A stretch of 64,000 bases of DNA from Bradyrhizobium sp. B097 (GTDB lineage Bacteria > Pseudomonadota > Alphaproteobacteria > Rhizobiales > Xanthobacteraceae). The translations under genes and the position numbers were made by a program. Position 1 is the stretch's first letter, and each line of letters opens with the position of its first letter. The stretch lies in contig NZ_CP152412.1 in the NCBI RefSeq assembly GCF_038957035.1, positions 6,754,501-6,818,500 on the forward strand, written 5' to 3'. Positions 12,064 through 21,031 of the stretch are shown in pieces. A model generated the notes under the pieces. The model was given only the letters and a program-made list of their open reading frames with translations. It had not been told where the DNA came from and did not search any database.

Positions 12064-14187
12064 TTACTCAAGACAAAGCCGCCTGAATGCGTAGGTGTAT
12101 TCGAGGGCTAGCTGACGCGCATATTCGATCAGATTGGCCGCGGCGCTATGTCCCCCATCGATGTTCTCGTAGTAGAAGTAAGGCTGGCCCAGCGCAGCGA
12201 GCCTCGCGGCGGCCTTGCGGCCGTGCGCTGGATGCACGCGATCATCCTTGGTGGAGGTGAGAATTAAAGGGACGGGGTAAGGCTTGCCCGGCACCAGCTT
12301 CTGGTAGGGCGAGTAGGCTTCGATCCACGCGCGCTGCTCGGGAATGGCCGGATCACCATACTCGGCGATCCAGGAGGCGCCCGCCCCCAGTTTGGTGAAT
12401 CGAAGCATGTCAAATAGCGGAACCTGGATGATCGCGGCGTTGAAGAGCTCGGGACGCTGGGTGATTGCGGCACCAACAAGCAGACCGCCCTGGCTACCGC
12501 CAACCACGCCCAGTCGGCGGGGACTTGTGACCTTGCGCCGAATCAGGTCCTCGGCAACGGCAATGAAATCATCCCATGTCCTCTGCTTGGTCGCCGCTTG
12601 GGCGGCTTCATGCCATCTTGGACCAAACTCGCCGCCCCCGCGCAGGTTCGCAATGACATAGGCATTGCCCTGTTCGAGCCAGAGCCGCCCCGCAGGTCCC
12701 AGATAGGACGGGAGCAGCGGAACCTGGAATCCGCCATAACCATTGAGCAGCGTCGGGATCGCGCCGTCAAACCTTGTGTTCTTCGGACGCACGAGAAAAT
12801 ACGGAATCGGAGTGCCATCACGCGAAGGCGCTTCGAGCTGCTCGACGACATGGTGGGACGCATCAAACTGCGCAGGTGTCGTCTTCAGCGCCTCGAGGCT
12901 GTTGCTTTGGGCATCGAAATACCAAAGTGACGTTGGCGTAAGATAGTTGGAGACGGTGAACATCACTTGATCCGCCTGCTCGGAAGCGGCTGACAGGCTG
13001 ACGTTCGCATTGTCGGGGAGCGGGATTGCCGTCGCCGACCAAGTACCCTGGTCGTACTTGTAGACGAACGCTTTGCTCTGAACATTGTCGAGGACCGTCA
13101 GGATCAACAGGTTTTTTGTGCGATGCACCCCGCTCAGTGCCTGCCGGGGCCCAGGCTGAAAGACAAGCGACGGTCTGGCGCGCAGGGGATCGTGCTTCCA
13201 GTCGGCCAAATCGTACGAGATCATCGAGCCTGCCGAAAAGCTGGTGTTTCCGGGCAGCGCCCATTCTTCGTCAAGCTTCACAAGCAGGCGGCCACTCGCG
13301 ACCCCAACGATCGCCGCCTTCTTGGGCAGATTGAGCTTGATAGGTCCGTTGCGGTCGAAGAGCACGTACTCATGCTCGAAGGAACTGATCGCGCGGATGG
13401 CGCCGACGGCATGCAGCTGGCTTTCAGTGTCGCGAAGCACGAAGGGAATCGTCTGGACATCGGTCGGTTGGCCTCGAAAGATCTCGCGTGCCTCGGTGAG
13501 CGGCTGAGCGCGTTTAAGCTCCTTCACCACGAACGGGTAGCCGGCTTGCGTCAGGGTCCCTTCGCCCCAGTCCCGTGCAACAAGGACAGTGTCGCCATCG
13601 ACCCAGCTGATACTCTGCTTAGCCTCGGGAAAATCAAAGCCGCCCGCAACGAAGGCCTTGGCGTCCCGGTCGAACTCGCGGATGGACGCGGCATCCTTAC
13701 CGCCGTCGGAAAGAGAAAGCAGGCAGAGCCGCTCTTCCGGCGGAAGACAGCGGCCACCCTTGAAAACCCAATTCCTGTTCTCGGCGACAGCGAGCTGGTC
13801 GATGTCGAGGATGGTCTCCCATCGCGGGTCTTGACTGCGATAGCTCTCAAGCGTGGTGCGCCGCCAGACGCCGCGCACGTGCGTGTCGTCCTGCCAAAAA
13901 TTCTCCAGGCCGCGCCGCCCCAACGAAACGTACGGAATCCGGTCCTTGGCCTGCAGGATGGTGAGCGCCTCTTCGTAAGAGCGCCGATAGCGGTGATCTG
14001 ACTGGAGCACGCCGAGCGTCTTGTCGTTCTCGGCGCGTGCCCAAGCCAATGCGCGCGGCGCTTCGATCTCCTCGAGCCAAAGGAATGGGTCGTCAGCCGG
14101 CCCCGCATCCGTCCGCTCTTGCGACAGCGCCGCGGAGGTGTGACAGGCAATCGAGAGCAACGCGGCGCAGAGCAGTGACGTGTTCAT
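12064..14187 (-). CDS. Exported prolyl oligopeptidase family (S9A) serine peptidase
   Basis: 707 residues from the ATG at 14187 (MNTSLLCAALLSIACHTSAA), chosen because this gives a clean signal peptide; the frame is open to 14316. The propeller half starts DDPFLWLEEIEAPRALAWARAEND. The catalytic half has the nucleophile motif GGSQGG, the Asp region TSTKDDRVHPAHG and the His region DGGHSAA. The family cleaves short peptides after proline, usually in the periplasm when exported. No co-directional neighbour lies close by. The substrate is unknown, and an acyl-peptide hydrolase-like activity is also possible. Confidence 0.9.
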   Translation of the reverse strand: MNTSLLCAALLSIACHTSAALSQERTDAGPADDPFLWLEEIEAPRALAWARAENDKTLGVLQSDHRYRRSYEEALTILQAKDRIPYVSLGRRGLENFWQDDTHVRGVWRRTTLESYRSQDPRWETILDIDQLAVAENRNWVFKGGRCLPPEERLCLLSLSDGGKDAASIREFDRDAKAFVAGGFDFPEAKQSISWVDGDTVLVARDWGEGTLTQAGYPFVVKELKRAQPLTEAREIFRGQPTDVQTIPFVLRDTESQLHAVGAIRAISSFEHEYVLFDRNGPIKLNLPKKAAIVGVASGRLLVKLDEEWALPGNTSFSAGSMISYDLADWKHDPLRARPSLVFQPGPRQALSGVHRTKNLLILTVLDNVQSKAFVYKYDQGTWSATAIPLPDNANVSLSAASEQADQVMFTVSNYLTPTSLWYFDAQSNSLEALKTTPAQFDASHHVVEQLEAPSRDGTPIPYFLVRPKNTRFDGAIPTLLNGYGGFQVPLLPSYLGPAGRLWLEQGNAYVIANLRGGGEFGPRWHEAAQAATKQRTWDDFIAVAEDLIRRKVTSPRRLGVVGGSQGGLLVGAAITQRPELFNAAIIQVPLFDMLRFTKLGAGASWIAEYGDPAIPEQRAWIEAYSPYQKLVPGKPYPVPLILTSTKDDRVHPAHGRKAAARLAALGQPYFYYENIDGGHSAAANLIEYARQLALEYTYAFRRLCLE

Positions 14188-14815
14188 GGGCTTGTCCCGG
14201 ATGATGTCGAACGGCCATGCTTGCAGTTCTCGCGTTAAGAGCAGCCAACAATGCGCATCCGATCTCGTCAGGGTGCATTGGCAGGCATGTGCCAGCTGGC
14301 AGCTCGAACACTGCAAGCCGCGTGCCGACCGAAAAGTCGCGAGTTTCAGCCGCTCCCGGCCGCATGGCGATGTCAGCTTGCCGACATTGGTTCAGAAGCT
14401 GACATTAACGAAGTGCCGGGCGGATATCCGAGCATGCTGACGAGAAACGCATCGTCCCAGCCGCAGCGCTTGAATTTGCGTCTGATCGAGGCGCTGTCCG
14501 GATGAGATCGCAGGATGTTGAGGGCAACCGTCGCTCAGGCGCGCAACGATCAACGAGCAGCAGCGCCGCAATTGGGGCAGCCGCCACTCGCATCGGGGTC
14601 GTTTGCTGGCACGGAACAAGAAGTTGGCTGTTTCGCTCCCATTCTCGGTCGTGGGCCACTCGCATGACGGCTTCATGCAGGTCATTAACGTTCTCGGTCA
14701 TCATCTTGGCTTGCGCGGCCCGCAAGAACCGCGACCGCGCATCAGTTTCAGAATTGTTCCTCTGCAAATCCTGCTACAGGAGCGTGTAGTGCGCAGTGCT
14801 ATGCGCCTCGCCCAG
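14188..14815. other. Region without a supportable gene
   Basis: Roughly 630 bases between the peptidase and otsA, both on the minus strand. Open frames of 80-120 codons exist on both strands (for example minus 14405-14767), but they are Arg/Ser/Ala rich in the manner of shadow frames and show no recognisable motif. Confidence 0.45.
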
Positions 14816-16681
14816 TCAGTCCTCCTCGGCCAGCTCTTGTCCGCGGCGGCCATTGAACGAAGCTGTCGCCGTCGGCAGGTCCCAGAGTCTATCCTGTGTA
14901 TGCTCCAGTGGGGCCGCTAACGCCTCAAAGGCCGATTTCACGTCTGCATAGGCAGCCTCCCTCAACCCGGCATTCGCGGGTTCGATCTCATTGTAGGCGG
15001 TCACCGCCTCGGCATAGTTCTGGTACATGGGCATCTGAGCCTCGTTGGTCCAGCCGAGACCGAGATAGTGGAACTGATCAGCCGGAACGGTGATCCGGCT
15101 TTTGTCCAGCTCTCGAACGTAGTCCGCCGACCAATCGTGGATGGTATAGGATTCAAGTTTGTCCATCATCGACCGCCAGCGCTTGACACGCTCCTCAAGC
15201 GGCATGTTGGCCGCCTTCGAAATTGCGCCTGCGATCTCTTCAGGGCGGGTTGGATCCACCAGCAGCGCCCCGTTCTCGTTGAAGTCTTCAGCCGCCCCCG
15301 CAAACTTGGATAATACCAGAACGCCGGGATCCTCCGGATCTTGTGTAACAACATATTCTTTCGCCACCAGATTCATGCCGTCGCGCAGCGGTGTCACGAT
15401 GCCGACATGCGCAGCACGGTAAAGACGCGCGAGTGCAGCCTGGCTGAACGCGTCATTCTCGTAGTGGATCGGACTCCAATCCTGCGTGCCATGCTCGGCA
15501 TTGACGTGGTTGATCGCGTTCTTCACCTCATCTTTATATTTCTGATACTCTTCGACGTCGGCGCGTGAGGGCGGCGCGATCTGCAACAGCGAGATACTGC
15601 GCGGCTCGGCCGCTAAAAGCTGATTGAATGCTTCGACCCGTTTGTCGATACCCTTCGTGTAGTCGAGCCGGTCTACGCCGATCGCAAGCTTGGCGCCCTC
15701 GACGTTTTTCAATAACGACGAGATTTTTTCTTGCTCTGCGGGCGACAGGTCTGCTGCGAGATACTCTGCGAACTGCTTCGGATCGATACCGATTGGGAAC
15801 TTCTGAAGTCGCGTCTGGCCCCGCTCCGAGGTCACGACGCCATCCTTGCTCTTCAACCCGAAATGGGAATGGAGACACGCCAGGAAATTGTTCAGATCCC
15901 GGGTCGTCTGAAAGCCGAGCAGATCGTATTCCAGCATCGACTTCATCAGTTCGCGATGATTGGGTACGCGCTCTATCATGTCAGGCGTCGGCCATGGCGT
16001 ATGCAGGAAAAAGCCGGTCGGCCGCTCGATGCCGAGCCTATGCAGATCGGCCCCGAGCGGAAGCAAATGATAATCATGCACCCAGAATGCGTCCCGATCC
16101 CGTAGGCCGAATGCCGCACGCGCCATAAAGTCGTTGATCTTTCGATAGCTGCCATAATCCTCTTCCGAAGCCGACATTCGCTCGGGCAGGGAGTGCAATG
16201 CCGGCCACAACGTCGAATTCGAAAAACCTCGATAATAGCCAGGATAGTCCGCGGCCGGCAGATCGAGCCTGGCCACATGGCCTGCACCAGTCTTCACGAG
16301 CGGCAGGGGCTGCTCGGTTCCGCCGCCGCGCTTCTCCAAGGAGCCCATCCAGACCGCGCCGGAACGCTCCACGACAGGCTCGAGGGCCGCGGCGAGACCG
16401 CCGGTCTGGGGTATATTGGGGTCAAACTGCGCAACGCGGTTCGAAATGACAACAAGTTTCATGTCCGGTAGCTGGTCTGCCGTATCAATGCGATTCTCCA
16501 CATCGCCCGAAACAACAGCACGGGAAGGACCTGCGCCGGCTTGTTGCTCCAGCTCCAGCGGCCTCTCGTCCAGGTACCGGTCAAAGGCCGCTTGGTTTGT
16601 CGTTTCATCTTGCTGAGCGTCGTGCGATGTACTGCCGAGGCCCGATGTTGCCGCGTCGAGAGTGTCATGAATTCGAACCAT
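14816..16681 (-). CDS. otsA: Alpha,alpha-trehalose-phosphate synthase (UDP-/GDP-glucose dependent)
   Basis: 621 residues from the ATG at 16681 (MVRIHDTLDAATSG), with GGAG about 9 bases upstream. About 70 N-terminal residues precede the GT20 domain, which starts at MKLVVISNRVAQFDP. Signatures are GGLAAAL, HDYHLLPLGADL, FLHTPWPTPD, GVDRLDYTKGI and LRDGMNLVAKEYVV. The enzyme makes trehalose-6-phosphate for osmotic and desiccation tolerance. The N-terminal extension and an acidic tail of about 100 residues make it longer than the usual ~460-480 residues. No otsB adjoins it. The N-terminal extension could be regulatory or mis-started; an internal ATG at the MKLVV position is the alternative start. 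Confidence 0.93.
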   Translation of the reverse strand: MVRIHDTLDAATSGLGSTSHDAQQDETTNQAAFDRYLDERPLELEQQAGAGPSRAVVSGDVENRIDTADQLPDMKLVVISNRVAQFDPNIPQTGGLAAALEPVVERSGAVWMGSLEKRGGGTEQPLPLVKTGAGHVARLDLPAADYPGYYRGFSNSTLWPALHSLPERMSASEEDYGSYRKINDFMARAAFGLRDRDAFWVHDYHLLPLGADLHRLGIERPTGFFLHTPWPTPDMIERVPNHRELMKSMLEYDLLGFQTTRDLNNFLACLHSHFGLKSKDGVVTSERGQTRLQKFPIGIDPKQFAEYLAADLSPAEQEKISSLLKNVEGAKLAIGVDRLDYTKGIDKRVEAFNQLLAAEPRSISLLQIAPPSRADVEEYQKYKDEVKNAINHVNAEHGTQDWSPIHYENDAFSQAALARLYRAAHVGIVTPLRDGMNLVAKEYVVTQDPEDPGVLVLSKFAGAAEDFNENGALLVDPTRPEEIAGAISKAANMPLEERVKRWRSMMDKLESYTIHDWSADYVRELDKSRITVPADQFHYLGLGWTNEAQMPMYQNYAEAVTAYNEIEPANAGLREAAYADVKSAFEALAAPLEHTQDRLWDLPTATASFNGRRGQELAEED

Positions 16682-16832
16682 TGCGTAGCTCCGTTTGACG
16701 ATGTCTTGCGTTTGATACAGTTCGCAGATCAGCCCCGAGTTATCTCCACTTCGCCCAGCATGGCAGGTCACACACCGCGAACGCCTCAGCTAACGCTCGG
16801 CGCCGGATGCGCTCCTGCGCCCAGAAAGATAA

Positions 16833-18191
16833 TCACGAGAATCCGGGAGCTTGAGCCCCCTTCTCGTCGTTCTCCGGTTCGTCTTTGGGATCATTCTTGA
16901 GGTTCGACAGCATGCTGCGGCAGGTGCTGGCGATGTATCCTTCGATCTGCTGGTACGCCGGGGACTTCTTGGCCGCGTTCATTTCGACGGCCACGCCGGG
17001 CAACGCTTCTAGAACCGCTTGAGACAGCGCCGCGACTCTGCGCTTCACCTGGGTGGCTGAAAGGGCATTTTCCTTGGCGAAGCGATCCCAGTGTCTCGCG
17101 CCGATGTAGCGACCGCGATTCTTCCCGGCGATCTTCATTGCGAGATTCCTCGTCACGCCCTCGTAGATCTCCCCGTTCATCACATCGTAAAGCGGAGCCA
17201 TCGTCACGGCACCGCCTTGCTCGATCAGCAAGGAGTAGTTCTTTGCGTGCGCGTCGACGTTTCCTGCAAGGACGTTGAACACCATGTAGTCCACGAAACG
17301 AACTTTGTTAGCAGCCGCGTTGCCGGTCGGGGTCAACACGTCCAGGCAAGCTTTCAATCCCGGGCCGGGCTGCTTGGTTTGCGGATTCCATTCGTATTTC
17401 AGATGCGGAATGTATCCGGTCGCTTGGCAGAAGTCCTCCTGATGGATCCGGCGAACCCGTCCGCTTCGGACCTGTCGGTCGTAGCGTTTCACCAACAGGT
17501 ATTCGATATCCTCCGCCTTTCCTATCGAATAGCCCGCGACGGGCAGCTTCACCGCGGCGGCCAGGCGAAGGCAGAAAGCCTCATTCTCGACAGCGGAGTG
17601 GAATCTCTTGTTGGCCGGTTTGAGGATGTGGGTCGTCGGCATACCATCCAGCGCTAGCCCTATTGCGCCATCCGGATATTGGGCCACAGGCAACTTGTCC
17701 TGAGCGCCTGCCAAGGACATGTGGATCCCCTCGTCTCCGACGAGAAACGGCCTCTCCGGAAGCCTTCGAAGAGTCTCCGCCAGCTCGGCTTCGGTCAGCT
17801 TCCGGTATCTCGGATTGCGCTGCGGCCTCTCGTCTGCGGAACGGGATATCTCGAGCGCCCCCGGAAGGTCTTGGCCCATCTCTTCCAGAAGAGCGAAAAC
17901 ATCGGTTTCTGCGATCCGAAGGATCGCACCGATCGTCTGGAGCGTGCGGCCCTCCGGAAGCAGGTTGAGGAACCAAGTATAGACGACGTCCGGGTCGTGC
18001 ACGTGACGAGCCAGCGGCATGCGTGTTGAAACCGGAAAGCTAACGGGGTCCGACATCCACACTTCGTCGTAGACGAATTCGATATCCTGGACGGCCTCAG
18101 TTCGCCGACGGATTCGACCAACCAGCTTGTCCTCGTACCGGACCTCGAGACTATCGCCGGCCACTGCCGGAGCGTTTTCCTGCATTCTCAT
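16833..18191 (-). CDS. hipA: HipA-type toxin kinase
   Basis: 452 residues. The N-terminal subdomain 1 (YEDKLVGRIRRR...MPLARHVHDPDVVYTWFLNLLPEG) is followed by the kinase core with SLAGAQDKLPV, YLLVKRYDR, the catalytic-loop GNVDAHAKNYSLL and MAPLYDVM. HipA kinases phosphorylate aminoacyl-tRNA synthetases or related targets and trigger dormancy. The ATG overlaps the hipB stop (ATGA). The kinase motifs appear intact. The C-terminal tail after about 420 is Lys/Asp/Glu rich. Confidence 0.92.
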   Translation of the reverse strand: MRMQENAPAVAGDSLEVRYEDKLVGRIRRRTEAVQDIEFVYDEVWMSDPVSFPVSTRMPLARHVHDPDVVYTWFLNLLPEGRTLQTIGAILRIAETDVFALLEEMGQDLPGALEISRSADERPQRNPRYRKLTEAELAETLRRLPERPFLVGDEGIHMSLAGAQDKLPVAQYPDGAIGLALDGMPTTHILKPANKRFHSAVENEAFCLRLAAAVKLPVAGYSIGKAEDIEYLLVKRYDRQVRSGRVRRIHQEDFCQATGYIPHLKYEWNPQTKQPGPGLKACLDVLTPTGNAAANKVRFVDYMVFNVLAGNVDAHAKNYSLLIEQGGAVTMAPLYDVMNGEIYEGVTRNLAMKIAGKNRGRYIGARHWDRFAKENALSATQVKRRVAALSQAVLEALPGVAVEMNAAKKSPAYQQIEGYIASTCRSMLSNLKNDPKDEPENDEKGAQAPGFS

Positions 18192-18478
18192 TGGGATGGT
18201 GTCGGGTTATCGGGATCGAAAATGCCGCTATCGTCGTTCGCCGTTCGGGAAGGCAACGCGGGCGCTGGCGCCATGTTGGCTTGGAGCGATATGCCGAGCG
18301 ACTTGAGCAGCCTGAGTACCAGTCCGATTTGGCTGGTTTCCTTTCCGCTCTCGATATCGACTATGAAACGCACGCCGACATTGGCGGCCAATGCAAGGTC
18401 CTGCTGACGCAATCCCAATGAGTTCCGCCGCTGGCGAACCAAGGTTCCAAGAGTGGTCGTGTCTGGAATATCGGTCAC
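18188..18478 (-). CDS. hipB: HipB-type XRE antitoxin
   Basis: 96 residues from the GTG at 18478 (VTDIPDTTTLGTLVRQRRNS). The frame is open to 18577, but starting there would place two operator palindromes inside the gene. The helix-turn-helix is TLGTLVRQRRNSLGLRQQDL with VGVRFIVDIESGKETSQIG. The last ~20 residues are Pro/Asp rich, as is usual for HipB tails. It neutralises HipA and represses its own promoter. The stop overlaps the hipA start. Confidence 0.88.
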   Translation of the reverse strand: MTDIPDTTTLGTLVRQRRNSLGLRQQDLALAANVGVRFIVDIESGKETSQIGLVLRLLKSLGISLQANMAPAPALPSRTANDDSGIFDPDNPTPSQ

Positions 18479-18484
18479 GATGAT

Positions 18485-18648
18485 TTTCCCGATCGGGAAT
18501 TTAGATCTGAACTCAGCCAGCGTCAAACAAAACTTTCCCGGTCGGGAAAATGGCAGGTCTAACCGAAACCAAATCACCTCGGATTTACCGATCGGGAAAC
18601 TTTGCCAGGAAGTATCGATCTGACCGCATATTTTACCGAGCGGGAAAC
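18485..18648. promoter_or_regulatory. hipBA operator array, four palindromes
   Basis: Four near-identical palindromes lie upstream of hipB: TTCCCGATCGGGAA (18486-18499), TTTCCCGGTCGGGAAA (18534-18549), TTTACCGATCGGGAAA (18584-18599) and TTTACCGAGCGGGAAA (18632-18647). The centres are 48-50 bp apart. This is the expected architecture for cooperative HipB/HipAB autorepression. The innermost site starts 8 bases from the hipB GTG. Confidence 0.85.
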
Positions 18649-19034
18649 TGAACGAGCGTGGTCTCGATCGTGCGAGCAGCGCGCCAGCTGCAGTCGGCTA
18701 ATCCGATGAAAGTTTATGCGGCCATTAATGAGCGCGGGAAGTCGTCCATTTGGAATGGTTGGCCACGACGGGGCAACGCCTGGCGAGTACTCCCCGGCTC
18801 GGAGTTCTGGTTGAGCATGAACATGCGAGCGATTGCGCTCGCCGATCCGTCACAGTGTCGGGCCTTGTCGCAGCAGACCCACTCTGTCGATCCTGTAAAG
18901 CTCACCCGGCTTCATCGAGAGCGCACAGATCCATATGTCCACCCACACCACTCTAAAGGCCAGAGTCGAGGTTTTGAGCTTCAACGAGCCCAGCTGCGCG
19001 ACGCGAGCTCGGATCATGGCGGCGCTTATGTAGC
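18649..19034. other. Stretch without a supportable gene
   Basis: About 390 bases between the hipBA operators and the end of the DUF6527-like gene. A plus-strand frame (18658-19275) overlaps the real minus-strand gene and has no recognisable domain. Confidence 0.45.
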
Positions 19035-19559
19035 TTACGCCAGAGCGAACCAATCCCTTTGTCTACCCGACCCACAGATGGCTAGTTTTTGTCGCACGAG
19101 CATCTGTCCTGCCCTTGAGGCTTCCCACGGGATCTCGTCGAGGTCAGTGGCGATCTCCTCCGCGCTACGCAGTTCGCGCCTTCGCAGCGACGCGAGCATG
19201 CGCTGCTCGAGCGTGACGAGATCGAACGTCGGTTCGACGTTTCCTTCTTCGAAACGGTCGCACCAGAGGAGGTAACCGCGCCAGACAATGAAATGGCTGC
19301 CGCATCCTCCGTCCCGCCAGACCGATGGATAAAGGGTCGGCCTGCCGGTCCTCATATCAAGGCTCCAGGCCTTTCCCGCGCGCGGATCGAGATTGACGAC
19401 GAGCGTTTCACCGCATCCATCCGGGCAGCGTATGAGGAGCGACCGCAACGTGCCTCGCTGGATCACCACCGCGTCCCCTGGAGCCGCGAGCATCTTCCGT
19501 CCGTCCTCGCGGTATTCCGCCGCGCCGAGCAGGTTCACTTTTCTCGCAACCATGCTCAT
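19035..19559 (-). CDS. DUF6527-like protein, third gene of a JAB-ThiF operon
   Basis: 174 residues. The central part (LLIRCPDGCGETLVVNLDPR...WSLDMRTGRPTLYPSVWRDGGCGSHFIVWRG) has the CxxGCG and W...G.P.LYPSV..W...C.SHF pattern I associate with DUF6527, a small family often found beside ubiquitin-like and E1-like genes. The Cys and His residues suggest metal binding. A C-terminal tail of about 60 residues (FDLVTLEQRMLASLRRRELRSAEEIATDLD) is winged-helix-like. The ATG overlaps the stop of the upstream gene. Its biochemical function is not known to me; the family assignment is from memory of the pattern. Confidence 0.65.
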   Translation of the reverse strand: MSMVARKVNLLGAAEYREDGRKMLAAPGDAVVIQRGTLRSLLIRCPDGCGETLVVNLDPRAGKAWSLDMRTGRPTLYPSVWRDGGCGSHFIVWRGYLLWCDRFEEGNVEPTFDLVTLEQRMLASLRRRELRSAEEIATDLDEIPWEASRAGQMLVRQKLAICGSGRQRDWFALA

Positions 19560-21031
19560 GTCTCCCTGTCCGTCAGTGCGCGCGCCAGGCCGGCCGCAAC
19601 GGCGTATCCTTTCGCGCGTCTGAAGCGGTCCGCCGCAGGACCATCATCCCATTGACAACGCCTGAGGAGTTGAACGGCGACGGCGGCTTGGTATTCGGTG
19701 GAACAGCACTGTATCGCGATTCCCATACGCCTCAGCTGCCGGACCACGGTGGACATCCAGCAGAACTTGCTGGTCGGATCGCAAGGACCGGGCGGATGCA
19801 GGAAGGATGTCGGGGCGTATAGGCGATCGATTTCCGCCGCCCAAATGGCATCTTCGTATTTCTGAGCGTCGCACTCGGGTGGCAAATGAAAGGCAAGCCA
19901 TGTCTCGAGAGCGGCCAGATCCGCCGTCAGAGGAGCAGAGCGGACGACGGACGCAAGATCTATCACGATCGCATGGTCGTTGCGCACGCGCACGTTTTCA
20001 CCGTGGAGATCGCCATGCGCCGGCGCGGCACGATAGCGCTGGCTCAGTTTGCACAACTGACCGAGGATGATCTCCGGCTCTGCAGTGATCCCAAGGCGGG
20101 AAGCATCTTCGGTGTAGCGCGACTTCAGCTCACCAGGACGCAGGATCCCGGCGTCAATCATCGCTTGGGCTACCGAGCCTTCGACCGAGTCTTTCCCGTA
20201 CGCCTGATCTCGCCAGCCTCCGAGTGTTTCTTCGATCAGCGACGTCACAGCCCGCGCCGCAAGATTGTGGCGCGCCAAGCTCCACAAGGATTCAGATCGG
20301 TCGACGAAGTTTCCGACCAAAAGACCACGCTCCGCGCCGAATACCGGGTCGTGAATGTTCGGTCTCAGGCCAAAAGGAATATATCGATCCGCGTAGTCCC
20401 GGTAGTTCCGGTATTCCTTCTCGATCTTATCGCGTCGATCAAGTTTCGCAAAATCCGGCTGCGGCCATGCTCCGGCATTGGACGTATGGACGGTCATGTG
20501 AATGGCGAACACCCGAGCTTCCGACAGCCCGCCCGTAAGTTCCTCCAGCACGATGCGGCTGCAGTGCGCGAATGCGCGTTTGAAGAGTATCTTGTCGACC
20601 TCCCGTACCGGCTCGCGCTCGCCGGCGACCTCGATCTGGAGGCCCGCGCGAGGTCTTTTTCCGGCGTCGTGTCGTGCGATCTTCTCGGCCAGGGCATGCG
20701 CCGCTAGATCGGTGCGCGCCGCCACTCCGGGCATGTTAAGAACGGATTTCGAGAAGGCCTGCACGCGCCCCATCGTTTCGTCGTCATCCGCGACGATATC
20801 TATCCTCAGCCCGCTGTCGATCAGCGTTCTCGCGTGGGTATTGGCAGCGCGCAGCACATCCTGGGGCAGATCGGACCCGAACTGAAACACGGCGGCACAG
20901 GCGTTCGCTGCGTCGACGCTCGCCCCGCAGGCGCAGTATCGCAGGCTGAGGTCCCGCTGCAGGAATTCGCACTCGGTCTCTGCCGTGGGCGGCGGCCCGA
21001 ACCACAATACTTCGGGTCGCGCCTCAGCCAT
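19556..21031 (-). CDS. Kinase-fold (APH-like) protein of the JAB-ThiF operon
   Basis: 491 residues. The N-terminal ~110 residues (EVLWFGPPPTAETECEFLQR...IDIVADDDETM) look like a receiver-type alpha/beta domain without a clear phosphoacceptor context. The C-terminal half carries HGDLHGENVRVRNDHAIVID, the HxDxxxxN catalytic loop and downstream metal-binding Asp of aminoglycoside-phosphotransferase-like kinases. It overlaps the ThiF gene by 8 bp and the DUF6527-like gene by 4 bp, so the three proteins are almost certainly made together. The substrate is unknown. Kinases of this shape occur in predicted bacterial conflict systems. It appears intact. Confidence 0.6.
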   Translation of the reverse strand: MAEARPEVLWFGPPPTAETECEFLQRDLSLRYCACGASVDAANACAAVFQFGSDLPQDVLRAANTHARTLIDSGLRIDIVADDDETMGRVQAFSKSVLNMPGVAARTDLAAHALAEKIARHDAGKRPRAGLQIEVAGEREPVREVDKILFKRAFAHCSRIVLEELTGGLSEARVFAIHMTVHTSNAGAWPQPDFAKLDRRDKIEKEYRNYRDYADRYIPFGLRPNIHDPVFGAERGLLVGNFVDRSESLWSLARHNLAARAVTSLIEETLGGWRDQAYGKDSVEGSVAQAMIDAGILRPGELKSRYTEDASRLGITAEPEIILGQLCKLSQRYRAAPAHGDLHGENVRVRNDHAIVIDLASVVRSAPLTADLAALETWLAFHLPPECDAQKYEDAIWAAEIDRLYAPTSFLHPPGPCDPTSKFCWMSTVVRQLRRMGIAIQCCSTEYQAAVAVQLLRRCQWDDGPAADRFRRAKGYAVAAGLARALTDRET

